NCBI GenBank assembly: GCA_964016985.1
Contig: OZ024825.1
Coordinates: forward strand, 6,323,056 to 6,387,055
Length of the DNA stretch: 64,000 nt
Reading direction: 5' to 3'
Origin: Anodontia alba
Lineage: Eukaryota > Mollusca > Bivalvia > Lucinida > Lucinidae
Positions 12,560-25,130 of this stretch are shown in pieces; positions within the stretch are counted from its first letter, which is position 1; each line of letters starts with the position of its first letter. The notes below the pieces were generated by a model. The model saw only the letters and a list, made by a program, of their open reading frames with translations, did not search any database and was not told the origin of the DNA. A program made the translations under genes and the position numbers.

Positions 12560-12775
12560 CCACACTCTGGGTTATTTGGGCAGACGATAAATTTATGATA
12601 CTTGTTTTATTTTATTTTATTTTTTTTTTTTCAGAAACAGGCTCTGACATCTTATCCAATTTGTCTCCTGAAGAGACAATTTGCATGAAATGCCAAAGCA
12701 TATTTTTGGCAAAAGATAAGAAAATGTTTCAAATTGTCGACTGCTGAATGTTTTACCCGGCATGCTAAGATTAAA
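12560..12775. mobile_element. Foldback element with TTTGCATGAAATGYCAAAG core
   Basis: Mirror blocks CAGACGATAA and GTCGACTGCTGA flank a hairpin of AATTTGTCTCCTGAAGAGAC type. Other copies or parts: 10308-10501, 10593-10735, 16830-17020, 19440-19620, 25443-25607, 38108-38500, 47510-47615, 50735-50943, 54430-54658, 54750-54833, 55858-55945, 56590-56765 and 57810-57985. The open frames across them are shadows. Confidence 0.72.
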
Positions 12776-12900
12776 CACAATGCTCAAATATTTTGACTTA
12801 TATAGAAAAAAAAAAAAGATCTGAAGTATCATGTACAGTATTGATACTGTGATATTATTGTGATATTTTTTCTTCTGAAGCTACCCAGCTCTACGGCCTA

Positions 12901-13009
12901 CTCAGCAGACACACAACGTTCAAAAAAACGTCGATTTAACGTTGATTTAATGTCTTGACGTTGAATCTACGTTGAATTGACGTTGTTTCAACGTTGTGTG
13001 TCTGCTGGG
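12901..13009. mobile_element. TA-flanked foldback with AACGTT repeats
   Basis: Ends CTCAGCAGACACACAACGTT and its near-complement are flanked by TA. Four AACGTT/GACGTT blocks lie inside. At 109 bp it is a small MITE. Confidence 0.78.
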
Positions 13010-13932
13010 TACATATCGCATGCTTGCTTATCCCCAGTTTGATAAAATCAATCATTTTCACTTAATTTAAAGAACTAATCACAGCTGCAGCCGACAATAT
13101 TTTGATGTTTTTATTAATTTTTCAAATGAAATAAGGCCTGATACTTCAGACAATGCACATGAAAAACCAAGTCTATATTAGGCAGAAGATTCACATGAAA
13201 AGCCAAATCTTATTTTCTCTAAAAAATGATTTAAAAAAAAAATCTGCTAAAATTTTGCCATGCATTTAACCCTCTCTGCCCTGCAGACCAAAACAGATAC
13301 CTTTTCACACAGCACAGAACCAGATGAGACGGCTCATCAGGATTTACACTCTTTGCTATTCTGGTTTTGGTTTTAACCCATCTGCAACAGCTGACATGTC
13401 CAAATTCGTATCAGGAAAAGGCTACTGGAGAAACTTAGTGGTGAAAGGGTTCAGGGTTAACCTCCAAATTTTAGTGTGTCACTGTTGCAGTCAGCCTTCC
13501 GATAAATATCCTAAAATAACAATTCATTCTTAATTTTTAGCCTAAATTTTGTCTTTTATGTAGTTTTTTTTTAAGTAAGTTAAAATACTTAGTAGAATGA
13601 CAAACAGTCCAGACTCTAGTCAGACTGTTAGCATAATTATGCCATTTTTGTCAGAAACGTTGGTGAACAAAAAATTAGGACATTTAGCGTAACAAAACAC
13701 TTACTCATCAGCCTGTCAATTCAGATACTGACTGGTCATAAACTCTACTTACCACTAAATACACATATAAATGACAGCTCAATAAATATTTTTTTTAATT
13801 TCAAAGTAAAGAAAGCTGACAGTATAGTTCTTATAGTAAATCTATTCTCCAATAGAACATTTTCTGTCATGACTGTTGAGGCTTTGAGCTTGACGTCTTT
13901 CATATAAGATTACGTGACATCAGTCACATATA

Positions 13933-15135
13933 CAGCATTTGACACAGTCAGTCGTGACAGACTTTGGAAAATTAGGCAAAGTTTAGCTGTCTTGCCAAAT
14001 TCACAGCAATGGTGTGGCAGTTCCATTCAGTATGCTTGCAGGAGTCCAAAACGACGGCAAGTTTTCTAATCTATTCCCTGTGATAAATGGAGTTAAGCAA
14101 GGCTATGTACTAGCTTCAACACTGTTCAACATGATGTTTTCTGCCATGCTTATAGATGCTTTCCAGGATGTTGACTATGGTATACCTATTAGGTATCGCT
14201 TTGATGGCAAACTTTTCAATCTAAGAAGGTTGCAAGCTAAATCCAAACTGCAGACAGAGTTGTTAGATGAGTTCCTCTTTGCTGATGACATAGCAAAGGC
14301 TGTTCCAACAGAGTAGAAAATGCAAAAAGGTGTCGATCAAATACCCGATTCATGCAACAGCTATATTCTCACAATCAAACATTAAAAAGATTGATATAGT
14401 ATATCAGCCAGCACATGGAAAGCCTTACAATGAGAGCCTACTATCACAGTGAAAGGTCAACAATTGCAAGTATTAGACAAGTTCACCTACCTTGGAAGCA
14501 CCTTGTCTAGAGTTGTGGATGGCATGAATGATGAAGTCAATGCCAGAACTGCCAAAGCTAGTGCAGTATTTGGCTGACTTCTAGGAAGTATTTGGGATCA
14601 AAGTGGAATCAGACTTGACACAAAGCTGAAAGTATACAGATCTGTTGTGCTGCTTGGACAGTTTACAAACATCATGCCAAAAGAATGAACCACTTCCATA
14701 CAAGTTGTCTAAGAAAATTTCTGAAGATCAAGTGGATTCCAGGATTCCAGACAAGAAGTTCTGAAAGGGCAGGGATGGAGAGTGTACATACTCTTCTGAA
14801 ATTGGCACAGTTAAGATGGACAGACCATGTTACCAGAATGCCTAATGAACGTTTGCCAAAGAAAATCCTCTATGGAATACTACAAGTCCGAAAACGATCC
14901 CGTGGTGATCAGAATTGCACAGGATTGAACAAATTGCCAAGGCCTCATAAGAAGGAGTGCTGGTGAATACGAAGCAAAAAGAATCAGCGAAGCCGAGCAG
15001 AAACGTGCAGAGCGGAAAGCCAGAGCTAAGGCATCTCTAACAGAGCTTTCTTCCTCAGACCTCACATGTTCCATCTGCAACAGGCAGTTTAGAGCTAGGA
15101 TTGGTCTCATCAGCCATCTTAGAACGCACAAATAA
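13933..15135 (+). pseudogene. LINE ORF2, 3' part with C-terminal C2H2 finger
   Basis: The fragment begins at AFDTVSRDRLW and passes through the RT motif NGVKQGYVLASTLFNMMFSA. It then has FNLRRLQAKSK and the catalytic FLFADDIAK (about 14272-14300). Downstream are the non-LTR thumb-like blocks (FTYLGSTLS, FHTSCLRKFLKIKW, LAQLRWTDHVTRMP) and a terminal zinc finger with CSIC, HLRTH and a stop at 15133-15135. Several stops and frameshifts make it non-functional and it is 5' truncated. The clade is uncertain. It ends about 290 bases from the stop codon of the metalloprotease gene. Confidence 0.82.
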
Positions 15136-15423
15136 TAACATTTCATACATTTAATTAGGAATGGTCATTGTCAGTAATGACAGACGAACAATACACATGA
15201 CATCAACGATGACGTAATGATTTGCCATGGAAATGGCCTGTTTATGAAACTAAAAAGAAACCGTACTTGTAGAAATTAAAAGGCTGAGTTGTGGAAATAA
15301 GTCCATTTGTGGGACACGATTTAGTTGCTAGTCCTACATATTGCTATACATGACTATAAGCCAGTTGCTCTTGCTTATCTCTGCACAAGTTGAACATGTA
15401 ATACCAACGTACCTTGCAAGTGG

Positions 15424-15737
15424 TTATTTTCGTTTCTGCTCAGGCCAATCCTGAGTAGTGGTAGTAGTAGTAGGTGTGGTAATAATCGTAGTTGTAGTTG
15501 CCGCAGTAGTTGGAGTGGAGGGTGCAGGAGTAGTCGTTGTCGTTGTGGGTGCCGCAGTAGTAGGAATGGTAGTGGGACTTGTGGGGGCTGCAGTGGTTGG
15601 AGCTGTGGATGCCACAGTAGTTGGAATAGTTGGAAAATTACCAGATTCTGGGGAGTCGTCCATTGGTGATCCGTCAGGAGCTTGAGGCTGCGATGTATCC
15701 GTGTTAGCTGAGTTAGTTTGTGCGACTGATGTCAGTT
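15424..15737 (-). CDS. Exon 9: Thr/Pro-rich mucin-like tail and stop codon
   Basis: A polypyrimidine-AG acceptor at 15738 opens a phase-1 frame of about 104 residues. It starts KLTSVAQTNSANTDTSQPQ, continues PDGSPMDDSPESG, then runs through about 60 residues of Pro-Thr-Thr/Ala repeats and ends TTQDWPEQKRK with TAA. Such a stretch is expected to be heavily O-glycosylated and extended. An internal GTAATT after PESG could serve as a donor, in which case the Thr-rich part would be intronic and the gene would continue elsewhere. Varied Thr and Pro codons argue for real coding. No polyadenylation signal was seen close downstream. Confidence 0.6.
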
Positions 15738-16192
15738 CTTTAAAGTAGAAGAAAAATGAATACTTGGTAAAGCAATTTTGTCTTGAACTTAATACATGTA
15801 GAAATCAGCAAAAGTTTTTAATGTTAATGGACACTATGCAATAATTCTTCACCAAGCATTTACTTACATTTAAAGGACTGGATTCGCCACATTTTCAGGG
15901 GCGTATCCAGGAAAGTGTCTGAGGCGGGGTGGGGTCGATTTAATGATATTACCATACTTACACAACGTATTTTGACAGACAGGTCTGAGCAAACAGCTTA
16001 GACCCAGATCAAACGCCACAGAACGTGGCGTCTGATTAGTCTCTGCATTGTTTGCCACTCACCCAGCAATTTTACGCACATTCACAGGTACATTTAGTAA
16101 AATGGACCTGTTGAAGAGAAGTATAAGAAAAACTGTCCTAATTTCATCAAATTTACCAAACTTTACCATTGAATTAAGTATTTGAGTCAAAG

Positions 16193-16287
16193 GGTGTGTG
16201 TGTGTGTGTGTGGTCGGGGATGGGGGAGGAGGTGCGGGGGCGGGGACGGGGGATGGAGAGTGTGTGTGTGTGTGGGGGGGGGAGGTG
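16193..16287. repeat. GT/G-rich low-complexity tract
   Basis: (TG)n blocks and G-runs of 4-9 bases. Other simple tracts: G-run 1511-1537, A-rich 6343-6430, T-run 10787-10810, A-run 22815-22846, (CA)n/(CGCA)n 37425-37476, A-run 41659-41684 and GAAAGATAA-rich 51168-51290. Confidence 0.9.
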
Positions 16288-16613
16288 GGGATGGAAGGTC
16301 GACTGAAACCCTGAACCCTTCTTTTAACTTCCTGATTGCTTCCCTGTACACCAACCCCACTTCTAAATAGAGGCAAAACATTAGTGCTGTCTGTTTAGGA
16401 TATTAGCTTTATGCTACTTAGAATCTGTATAGGGGCAAGTAGTGAAGGCTCTGAAAATCCTTGTCTAATAAACAGTTTGATTTGGGAAATTGCTGCTAGG
16501 TTTTATTTATCGATTAATCCTCGGTACAGCTGGAGTTAGTGCTGTGTGTCAGCCATAAAACATCCTGTAATTCACTTTTGTGTAGTTTATAAATTCTGAA
16601 AGTTTGTGGTCAC

Positions 16614-16738
16614 AGAGTCCACAATCTATGTTTTTAGCAAGAATAAGAAAAATAATGTATGCCGCTGTAAACCCCCAAGCTCTACTATAAAAAAGTGGGG
16701 TTTAAGGGGGTCAAAATGATATAGGTATGTTTTCGTGA
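16614..16738 (-). mobile_element. CATYACG MITE, copy 6 (half)
   Basis: Only the half from the palindrome centre to the GGGGTTTAAGGGG end remains. Confidence 0.75.
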
Positions 16739-17805
16739 AGAAGGCCACTTGTCTTGTACTTTGGCTGAAGTTCCCTCTTTGCCTACTGCTTACGAGGGTG
16801 ATCAGCATGGCTAGACTATGGGGATGTACCAATTCAGCAGATGAAAAACTAATGATATTTTACTTATTTTTCTCAGAAAATAGGTTCTGACATTTATGCA
16901 AATTATCTCATAAGACGATAATTTGTATGAAATGTCAAAATCTACTTTCAAAGAAAAAATAGGAAAACTATTTCAAAATGCCATATGTTGAAATAGTAAC
17001 CCACATGCTAAGTGTTAAATGATTGCTGCAATTGTTCATCTTAATCAATAAAGGCAAACAGCTGAAATGAACACTATCATATGTAAACATGCATTTGGGG
17101 CATGAGCCGTGTAGTCAGAAAAACGTACAGTCGCACATCTTCGCAGAACATTCGTACTGTCTAATAAGAAACTTCACTGAGCCCATTTTGGGTAGCCAAA
17201 GATGCAAAGTTTCTTTATGTAGACAATAAAGACTCTGATCAGATAATGCAGATGCACAGGCTGATTTGAGTCTTCGGTGGCGCATGCGTCCAAAGTTACA
17301 TTTTCTAACGTTGCGTCTCATTCTTAATAATAACGACCTACACATCTGATGGTGATGATATGGTGTTTTACGTCTTCATGAACTGAATTACGTTTCCAGC
17401 GGGTTTCTGCTCAGAACCACATGATCCAAAGGGGCACAACCCAAGGGCTGGATCATAATTCAATGTCGTGTTCCATGACAGCAGCATATGATAAGGATGT
17501 ACTACAGAACTGGTTGAAAATCCCTCCAACACAACTGATTATCATACGGGCCGCGTCAAGCAAAAACGTGCAAAATGTGCGGATTCACAGCATTCTGCAC
17601 ATGTGTAAAGACTCATCCGGGCATTTGCTCTCCTTTGAAACATTCCATAGTATCCAATGATTCTATAGTATCCAATGATTCTATAGTATCCCATGATTCT
17701 GTTTGCAGACTGTGAAGCCCTGATCAGACTGCGCGGATGCGCAGGCTGATCTGGGCCTTCGCTGTCCGATAATGTCTGAAGACACGTTTTTGCTTACCGC
17801 GGACA

Positions 17806-19216
17806 ATTATAATTTCCAATAAATGTTTGATGATAGTACAGCGGGCAAGCAATCTTATTATCCTTATAATTTCCCATAAAAGTGTGCTGATAGTACAGGG
17901 ACTAAGCAGAGGCAATCTTATTATCCTTATAATTTCCCATAAAAGTGTGGTGATAGTACAGTGGGTTAGCAGAGGCAATCTTATTATCCATATAATTTCC
18001 CATAAATGTGTGGTGATAGTACAGCGGGAAAGCAGAGGCAATCTTTTTATTCTTATAATTTCCCATAAATGTATGGTGAAAGTACAGCGGGTAAGCAGAG
18101 GCAATCTTATTATCCATAAATGTTCCCATAAATGTGTGGTGATAGTACAGCGGGTAAGCAGAGGTAATCTTATTATCCTTATAATTTCCCATAAATGTAT
18201 GCTGAAAGTACAGCGGGCAAGCAGAGGAAATCTTATTATCCATATAATTTCCCATAAATGTGTGGTGATAGTACAGCGTGCAAGAAGAGGCAATCTTATT
18301 ATCCTTATAATTTCCCATAAATGTGTGTTGATAGTACAGCGGGCAAGCAGACGCAATCTTATTAACCATATAATTTCCCATAAATGTGTGGTGATAGTAC
18401 AGCGGGCAAGCAGAGGCAATCTTATTATCCTTATAATTTCCCATAAATGTATGGTGAAAGTACAGCGGGTAAGCAGAGGCAATCTTATTATCCATATAAT
18501 TTCCAATAAATGTGTGGTGATAGTACAGCGGGCAAGCAGAGGCAATCTTATTATCCTTGTACTTTCCCATAAATGTATGGTGAAAGTACAGCGGGCAAGC
18601 AGACGCAATCTTATTATCCATATAATTTGCCATAATTGTGTGGTGATAGTACAGCGGACAAGCAGAGGCAATCTTATTATCCATATAATTTCCCATATAT
18701 GTATAGTGATAGTACAGCGGGTAAGCAGAGGAAATTTTATTATTCATATAATTTCCCATAATTGTTTGGTGATAGTACAGCGGGCAAGCAGAGGCAATCT
18801 AATTATCCTTATAATTTCCCATAAATGAGTGGTGATAGTACAGCGGACAAGCAGAGGCAATCTTAGTATCCTTATAATTTCCTATAAATGTGTGGTGATA
18901 GTACAGCGGGCAAGCAGACGCAATCTTACTATCCTTATAATTTCCCATAAATGTGCGATGATAGTACAGCGGGCAAACAATCTTATTATCCTTATAATTT
19001 CCCATACATGTGTGGTGATAGTACAGCGGGCAAGCAGAGGAAACCTTATTATCCTTATAATTTCCTATAAATGTGTGGTGATAATAAAGCGAGCAGGAAG
19101 AGGTAATCTTATTATCCTTATAATTTCCGATAAATGTGTGGTGATAATACGACGCACAGACAGAGGCAATCTTATTATCCTCATAGTTTCCCATAAATGT
19201 GTGGTGATAATCAAAC
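17806..19216 (-). repeat. 63-bp minisatellite, about 22 units
   Basis: The unit contains GTGGTGATAGTACAGCGGGC, AAGCAGAGGCAATCTTATTA and TCCTTATAATTTCCCATAAA. Because 63 is 21 codons, three frames stay open for 285-333 codons. In the minus frame continuous with exon 8 each unit reads DNKIASACPLYYHHTFMGNY plus one residue. It lies in the intron between exons 8 and 9. Confidence 0.9.
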
Positions 19217-19259
19217 GGAGCAAAGTAGTTCAGTTCATGTAAGTACAAAATAACATTAC

Positions 19260-19397
19260 TTCGACATGTCTTGCAGCAGGTTGTCTTCCACTTAGGTTCG
19301 TTACATATTTGTTCAGCTGATCCAAATGATGCAATAAATGCCAGAACGGCACATCTGGTACCATTCACATTAAGATCTTCACAAAATTCCGGATAAG
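19260..19397 (-). CDS. Exon 8: second ShKT-like six-cysteine module
   Basis: The 138-base exon begins in phase 1 and encodes AYPEFCEDLNVNGTRC, ASFGSAEQIC and WKTTCCKTCR. The six-cysteine pattern matches exon 5 (C, C, C, CC, C). The likely donor GTAATG follows CGAA in phase 1. Without that donor the frame runs on through FAPFDYHHTF into the 63-bp minisatellite, so an alternative reading is a repeat-extended protein. I prefer splicing, because the next exon continues in phase 1. Confidence 0.78.
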
Positions 19398-19798
19398 CTG
19401 GAAAATTAGAAAAAAAAAATGACATTCATGCATGAGCATTTGGTAAAACATTTGCAGATGACATTTTGAAATATCTTTTTATTTTTTTTTAATTTTTTTT
19501 TTCAGAAAATAAGCTTTAAAATATTATGCAATGTCTACAAAGGGGATCATTGGTTTAAAATATCAAAGCCCTTTTTCTGAGGAAATAAGAAACATATGAA
19601 TTTGCAGAATTCGTTTATAAAATGGTTATTGTAAAAGTACTAAGCGAAATTGTAACAGATACTTTTTTAATGTTTTCAGAGAAAATAAAGTTGGCATTTC
19701 ATGTGAATTATCGACCAGGCAGACAATTCATATGAAATGTCCAGTCTTATTTTTCTCTGAAAAATAAAAATTATGTTTGCTTCAGTTGGGATTAGCGC

Positions 19799-20026
19799 TT
19801 CAACCCATTTATGCCTAGCGTCCCATAAAAGGGACATTGGCAAACAGAGTTGACCCAGATCAAACGCTCCACAACGCGGCGTCTGATCGGGCTCTACACT
19901 GTTTGCATTTAGTTTAATAGTTTCTATTAAACACAGTCATAATGAAAACTAACAACACACCCTACAATTGGAAATAGACCGGTCCAAAGAGTTATGATAG
20001 AGGATTCCACTAGGTAAATGGGTTAA
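19799..20026. mobile_element. TTAACCCATTTATGCC MITE, full copy
   Basis: Same family as 7098-7325, opposite orientation, same length. It directly abuts a TTAACCCTTAAAGCG family element. Confidence 0.82.
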
Positions 20027-20029
20027 GGG

Positions 20030-20783
20030 TTAATGAGCTGAGAATATAGGTCATCCGTGCAAGCTCAGCCAGCTGGTCCACCTGATATCGGGCCCTTCCA
20101 GGCTTATTATTATAATCTTCACTATCAAATAATTTTGTAAGCAGACAGTGTAGACCCTGGTCAGACTGTGCAGATGTGCAGGCTAATCTGGGTCCTTATT
20201 GTTGGGACATGACCGCAAAACACCTGAGTAAAATTGTCAGCAGACGACATTTCATGTAAATACATTTAATGATATTTTACCCCTTAAGTCATGTTAAAAC
20301 TGAGCATTAATTCTTAGTTAAGATTTCCGTTGACGTAAATGTTAAGGTAGCCAAAATATGGACATTGCAATTTTACTCTGATGTCAAAATTGTGAAACAT
20401 GAAAAATCAACTTTCATTAATTTGCGTTCGTTTGGCGTATTTCTCATTACAGTAGCCTTTTTTAATATCAGCACATGAATTTTTACAAAAATAAGGAAAA
20501 ATATTGATTTAAACCGCGATGTCACAAAGTGGTGAATAAGTATGTCCACTGATTGTATCTTGGCCAGTTATTTGATACATAAGCAATAAATATGCATTTA
20601 TCTGCCTTCCATGTGAGCCATATAACACGTTATTGCTTTGCAACGTCTTCAGGAATGATTCTGGTTTATCTTTCCATGCAGATTTAGGCCTTCGCGGGGA
20701 CTAATTATGATTGTTGGAATCGAAGCACCCCGGCCCATTCTACAGGATGATTATTTAGGTTACACATACACCGACATAAAAAC
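20030..20783. other. Intron sequence, little recognised
   Basis: A GATCAGAC-type fragment lies at 20140-20210. The rest shows no motif I can name. Confidence 0.5.
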
Positions 20784-20917
20784 AAAGATAACTACGTAGA
20801 AGACCATAAGAATTCTGATTGTTAACGACTTTATTTTCCTTTGTCATCAGACATATTTATCTTGTATTTAAAGTGACATCCTCCAACGCCCTCCCCAACA
20901 GCTATCTACCTCTCATT
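20784..20917 (+). repeat. Left 134-bp direct repeat flanking the LINE
   Basis: It matches 24302-24435 over its whole length with about ten differences. The pair brackets the LINE exactly; see the finding on long target duplication. Confidence 0.85.
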
Positions 20918-22811
20918 GTACACGACTGTTTATTTTTTGTTCAGTGTTTATGTTATGCATGTATTTGATAATTGTTATTTGAAAATGCCTGGCAGCCCTA
21001 CCCTCCCTTGTTGCACAGTACAATACTTGCATTATTTCATTCTGTTTAAAAATGACTGATTTACGAATTTTGCCATATAATACTCAAGGCCTATATGATA
21101 TTGAAAAAAAGAACAGATATTTTAGAATACTTAAAAGACAAAAAAAAGCCATATTTATTGCTTACAAGACACACATTTAACAGAAGAAAATGAAATGAAT
21201 ATCAAAGATCAGTGGGGGAATAGTAACTGCATATTTAGTAATTACAAATCAAATGCAAGAGGAGTTGCAATACTTTTTGGAAAGTATATTGATTATAAGA
21301 TACATTTAAAAATTACAGATGATAATGGTAACTATATTATCTTATATTTAACAATTGATAATCAAAAATTGACATTAGTTAACCTCTATGGACCAAACCA
21401 AGATAATCCTGCCTTTTTTTCAGCAAATTTCAAATTACATTGATGAAATTGGAAATAATGATATAATCATGTGTGGAGATTACAACTGTGTAATAAACCC
21501 AGATTTAGACTACTATAACTATAAATATGTTAACAATGAAAAAGCTCGAAACAAAGTCTTAAAAATTATAGATACAAAAATCTCCATTGCAAAAAAATGT
21601 TAACATGGAGAAAAAGGAACCCTTGTAAACAAGCAAGATTAGATTATTTCCTGATCTCTGAAAGACTAATGCAATACGTAAAAAAATATCAATTGAACCT
21701 ACTTACAGATCTGACCATTCACATATAACCTTAGAACCCAATCTAACAAATTTCGAAAATGGAAATTCATACTGGAATCATAATAACTCGTTACTAACTG
21801 ACCTTGAATATTTGAAGCAAATAAATGAAACGATAATGCATAACCTGTCTATAATCATGATGAAATAGATAGCATCCCAAATAAAGAAATACAATTTATG
21901 ATAAATGATCAACATTTTTTAGATACTTTACTAATGGAAATTAGAGGTAAGTCTATATCTTATGCTAGTTTTAAAAATAAACAAAGAAACTGTAGGGAGA
22001 AACATTTAATAAAGAAGCACACAGACTTGGAAGAGAACATGGAGATAAATAACACTGAACAAATAGAAAATCCAAAACAGAATTATACAATATAAGGTAT
22101 GAAAAACTGAAAGGACATATGATAAGATCCAAAGCTCAGTATATAGACCAAGGAGAAAAACCTACAAAATACTTTTGCGGACTGGAAACACACAATTATG
22201 TTTCCAATATTCTAGGCCAGTTAGAAAAGGAGGATGGTAGAACACTAACTGAACAGTCAGAAATTTTGAAAGAAACTGAAAATTGTTACAGAAATTAATA
22301 TGAAAATAAGGATGGAAAAATAAAAAAAAATGACATAGAACAATATATGAATGATAGCAATATAACCAAACTTAATAATGAAGAGGCCAACAGAATAGAG
22401 GATATGTTAACTTATAAGGAGATATCAGATATTTTATATAATATGAATCATGACAAAAGGCCAGGGTTGTGGATTTTCTGCTGAATTCTTCAAGGTTTTT
22501 TTTGAGACAGTTAGGTTTTTTTTTTGTTTTTAGGTCACTAAATTTAGGATATAAAAATAGAGAACTATCAATTACACAAAGGCAAGGAATTATTACATGT
22601 ATCCCAAAGGAAAATAAACCAAAGCAATTTCTAAAAAATTGGAGACCACTGACACTTCTTGATACAGTATACAAAATTGCCTCTGGTGCAATAGCTAACA
22701 GATTTAAATCAGTAATAGACCAATTGAGAGATAAAGACCAAACAGGATTTATAAAAGGTAGATATAATGGTGAAAATACAAGACTGGTGTATGATTTAAC
22801 GAAACATACAG

Positions 22812-22847
<36 letters not shown>

Positions 22848-24301
22848 ATTCCTGGACTTCTTTTATAAATAAATTTCGAGAAAGCTTTTGACTCCTTGTC
22901 ATGGTCATTTATCCAGAAAGCATTAAAGTTTCTTAATTTTGGCTACTCTTTAAGAAGATGGATACATACATTTTATGATAATATCACATCAGCAGTCATT
23001 CAGTATGGCTACTTATCAGCATTTTTTAGTATAAGTTGTGGCTGTTGACAAGGAGATCTATTATCTCCTGATTAATTTATCATATATGCAGAATTTCTGT
23101 CAAACTCAATAAGGAAAAATAAGAAAATAAAAGGCATATTTTCAAATGATACAGAGTTTAAAGTTACACAGTTTGCAGACGATACAACAATATTTTAGAT
23201 TCAAAGGAATCTTTATTTTGTACACTTGAGGAGGTAGAAAAAAAAATGCAAAAATATCAGCCTTAAAATTAATTTTGATTAACCACAACTTGTTTGGATA
23301 GACTCCAAAAAATACAGCTGTGACACAATTAAAACCAAATGGAAACTTGCATGGGGACATCAAAAATTTAGCTGTTGGGGATAAATTTCAATGTCGATCT
23401 AGACAGTATGGTAACTGAGAATTTTGCAATAAAAGTACAACACCTTCAAAAATAGCCAAACAGTGGGCAAAACGTTTACTATCACAATTAGGTAAAATAT
23501 AAGTTATAAAAACATTTATGACTGCAATATTTAATCACATTTTCATAATGTTGCCAAAACCAAATAATGAAACAATCCAAAAAATAAATGAGATAATGTT
23601 TGATTTCTTATGGAATAGCAAGACTAGAAAACTGAAACGATCTACAGGAATCAAACAGTATTGTGATGGATGACTTAAAATGATTAATTTAAGGGCTTTT
23701 ATAGATGCTCTCAAATCTACTTGGATAAGAAGGCTTTTGACCACTGACAGTAATTGGCATGCTTTAATAACATCACAAGTTGAAGTTGATAAATTTACAG
23801 GATACAATATGATATATGTAGAAGATAGAATTAAAATGACAACTAATCAATTTTGGAAGGATGTCCTACAGTCACTAATAAATGTAAATAAAAAAAGATT
23901 AGTTACTGAAGAATATGTATTGACAACTCCAATATACTATAATGAAAATATACAGACTGGCAGAACACACATATACTATAAATCTTGGTTCGAAAATGGT
24001 ATGGAATTTTATGATCAAACTGAATTTATACAAAAACAGGCATTCAAATAAACTTTTTGCAGTACAATGGTTTAATAAAATCAATAAAAATGTATCTAAA
24101 AATATAAATATACAAATCACTCATAAGCAACCATGTCCATTCACTCCATCACATATTTATCCCATGACACAACAAAAGAAAGGGACCCAAGCCATGTATA
24201 ACATCTTAGATAAATATAAAGAAATATCTACAGGACAAGTTACCTGGAATAAACTGTATAATATAACTAAAAATGAAATGAAATATATATATATATAAAA
24301 A
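20918..24301 (+). mobile_element. Non-LTR retrotransposon (LINE) with APE endonuclease and RT, decayed
   Basis: Near the 5' end a frame starts at 21052 (MTDLRILPYNTQGLYD). Endonuclease motifs follow in order: ARGVAILF, LTLVNLYGPN, MCGDYNCVINPDLDYYNY, LDYFLISE and YRSDHSHITLE. RT blocks include ITCIPKENKPKQFLKNWRPL, GFIKGRYNGENTRLVYD, KAFDSLSWSFI and TQFADDTT near 23171. The order and spacing resemble the L1/Tx1 group (tentative). Multiple frameshifts and stops break it, and an A-run of about 31 bases (22815-22846) sits inside the RT. The 3' end is AT/A-rich. It lies in the intron between exons 7 and 8, on the opposite strand. Confidence 0.88.
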
Positions 24302-24435
24302 AAAGATGACTACGTAGCAGACCATAAGAATTCTGATTGTTAACGACTTTATTTTCCTTTGTCATCAGACATACTTATCTTGTATTTAAAGTGACATCCT
24401 TCCACCCCCTCCCCAACAGGTATCCACCTCTCATT
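24302..24435 (+). repeat. Right 134-bp direct repeat flanking the LINE
   Basis: This is the partner of 20784-20917. Both share GACTACGTAG/AACTACGTAG, CATAAGAATTCTGATTG and a C-rich end before CTCTCATT. Confidence 0.85.
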
Positions 24436-24716
24436 CATGCGGCCACACGGTGCTAGGGCGGTTCTGTATCAAGGCCGGTCCGACATTGCAACATGGAACT
24501 GATGTTGTATCAGCGGTGCATATTAAAGCTTTGTATGCCCGCCAAATTTTCTCTTATTAATTCATTACGCTCATGTATCCAATTTTCAGTAGTCCCTAGC
24601 TCTACGCCCCATATGTATTCTATTTTAAAATGTATTGCCATGTCTTGATATTTCTGTTGTAATTCAGCTCGATATCATATAAATGTGTATGTGACCGAAG
24701 TTTTCTCAATAAAGTA

Positions 24717-25033
24717 CAGTTGACTCTCGTTATCTCGACCTCGCTTATCTCGAAGTGAAAATCTGGTCCCTGCCTAAACATAAAGATCTAACAGCAGGTA
24801 AAAAATACTGAGGAAAATAGGAGAAATTTCTTCTAAGGAGCAATGTCTCCTCTTTTTCACAATATTTTCAATATATCTCTAACTTCAAGAGTCCAATTAC
24901 GTATATATATTTGTTAAATGTGGTTGTTCTTATTATTTTTTTTCTCAGTTCTGCAACTCTGATATGTCGCGGTACGGATAACTCGAAGTATTTCAGAGAG
25001 TCCCTTTGACTTCGAGATAACGAGATTCGACTG
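24717..25033. mobile_element. TA-flanked TIR element, second copy
   Basis: About 317 bp, with the same ends as 4464-4777 and a similar interior. It lies just downstream of exon 7 on the minus strand. Confidence 0.8.
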
Positions 25034-25130
25034 TTTATTGTATCGTATCGTATCGTTTAATTGTTTATCAAACACAGATTTTGCTAAGAAATCAAGCAAA
25101 AGTGTTATACAGGGGTTTTAGTCTACCTAC

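Noticed and set aside
17827..18828. 333-codon plus-strand frame and 315-codon minus-strand frame
   Set aside because: Both are frames of the 63-bp minisatellite with no recognisable domain; only the frame continuous with exon 8 deserves notice.
22372..22908. 178-codon minus-strand frame
   Set aside because: It is antisense to the LINE RT and includes the poly(A) tract read as Phe.
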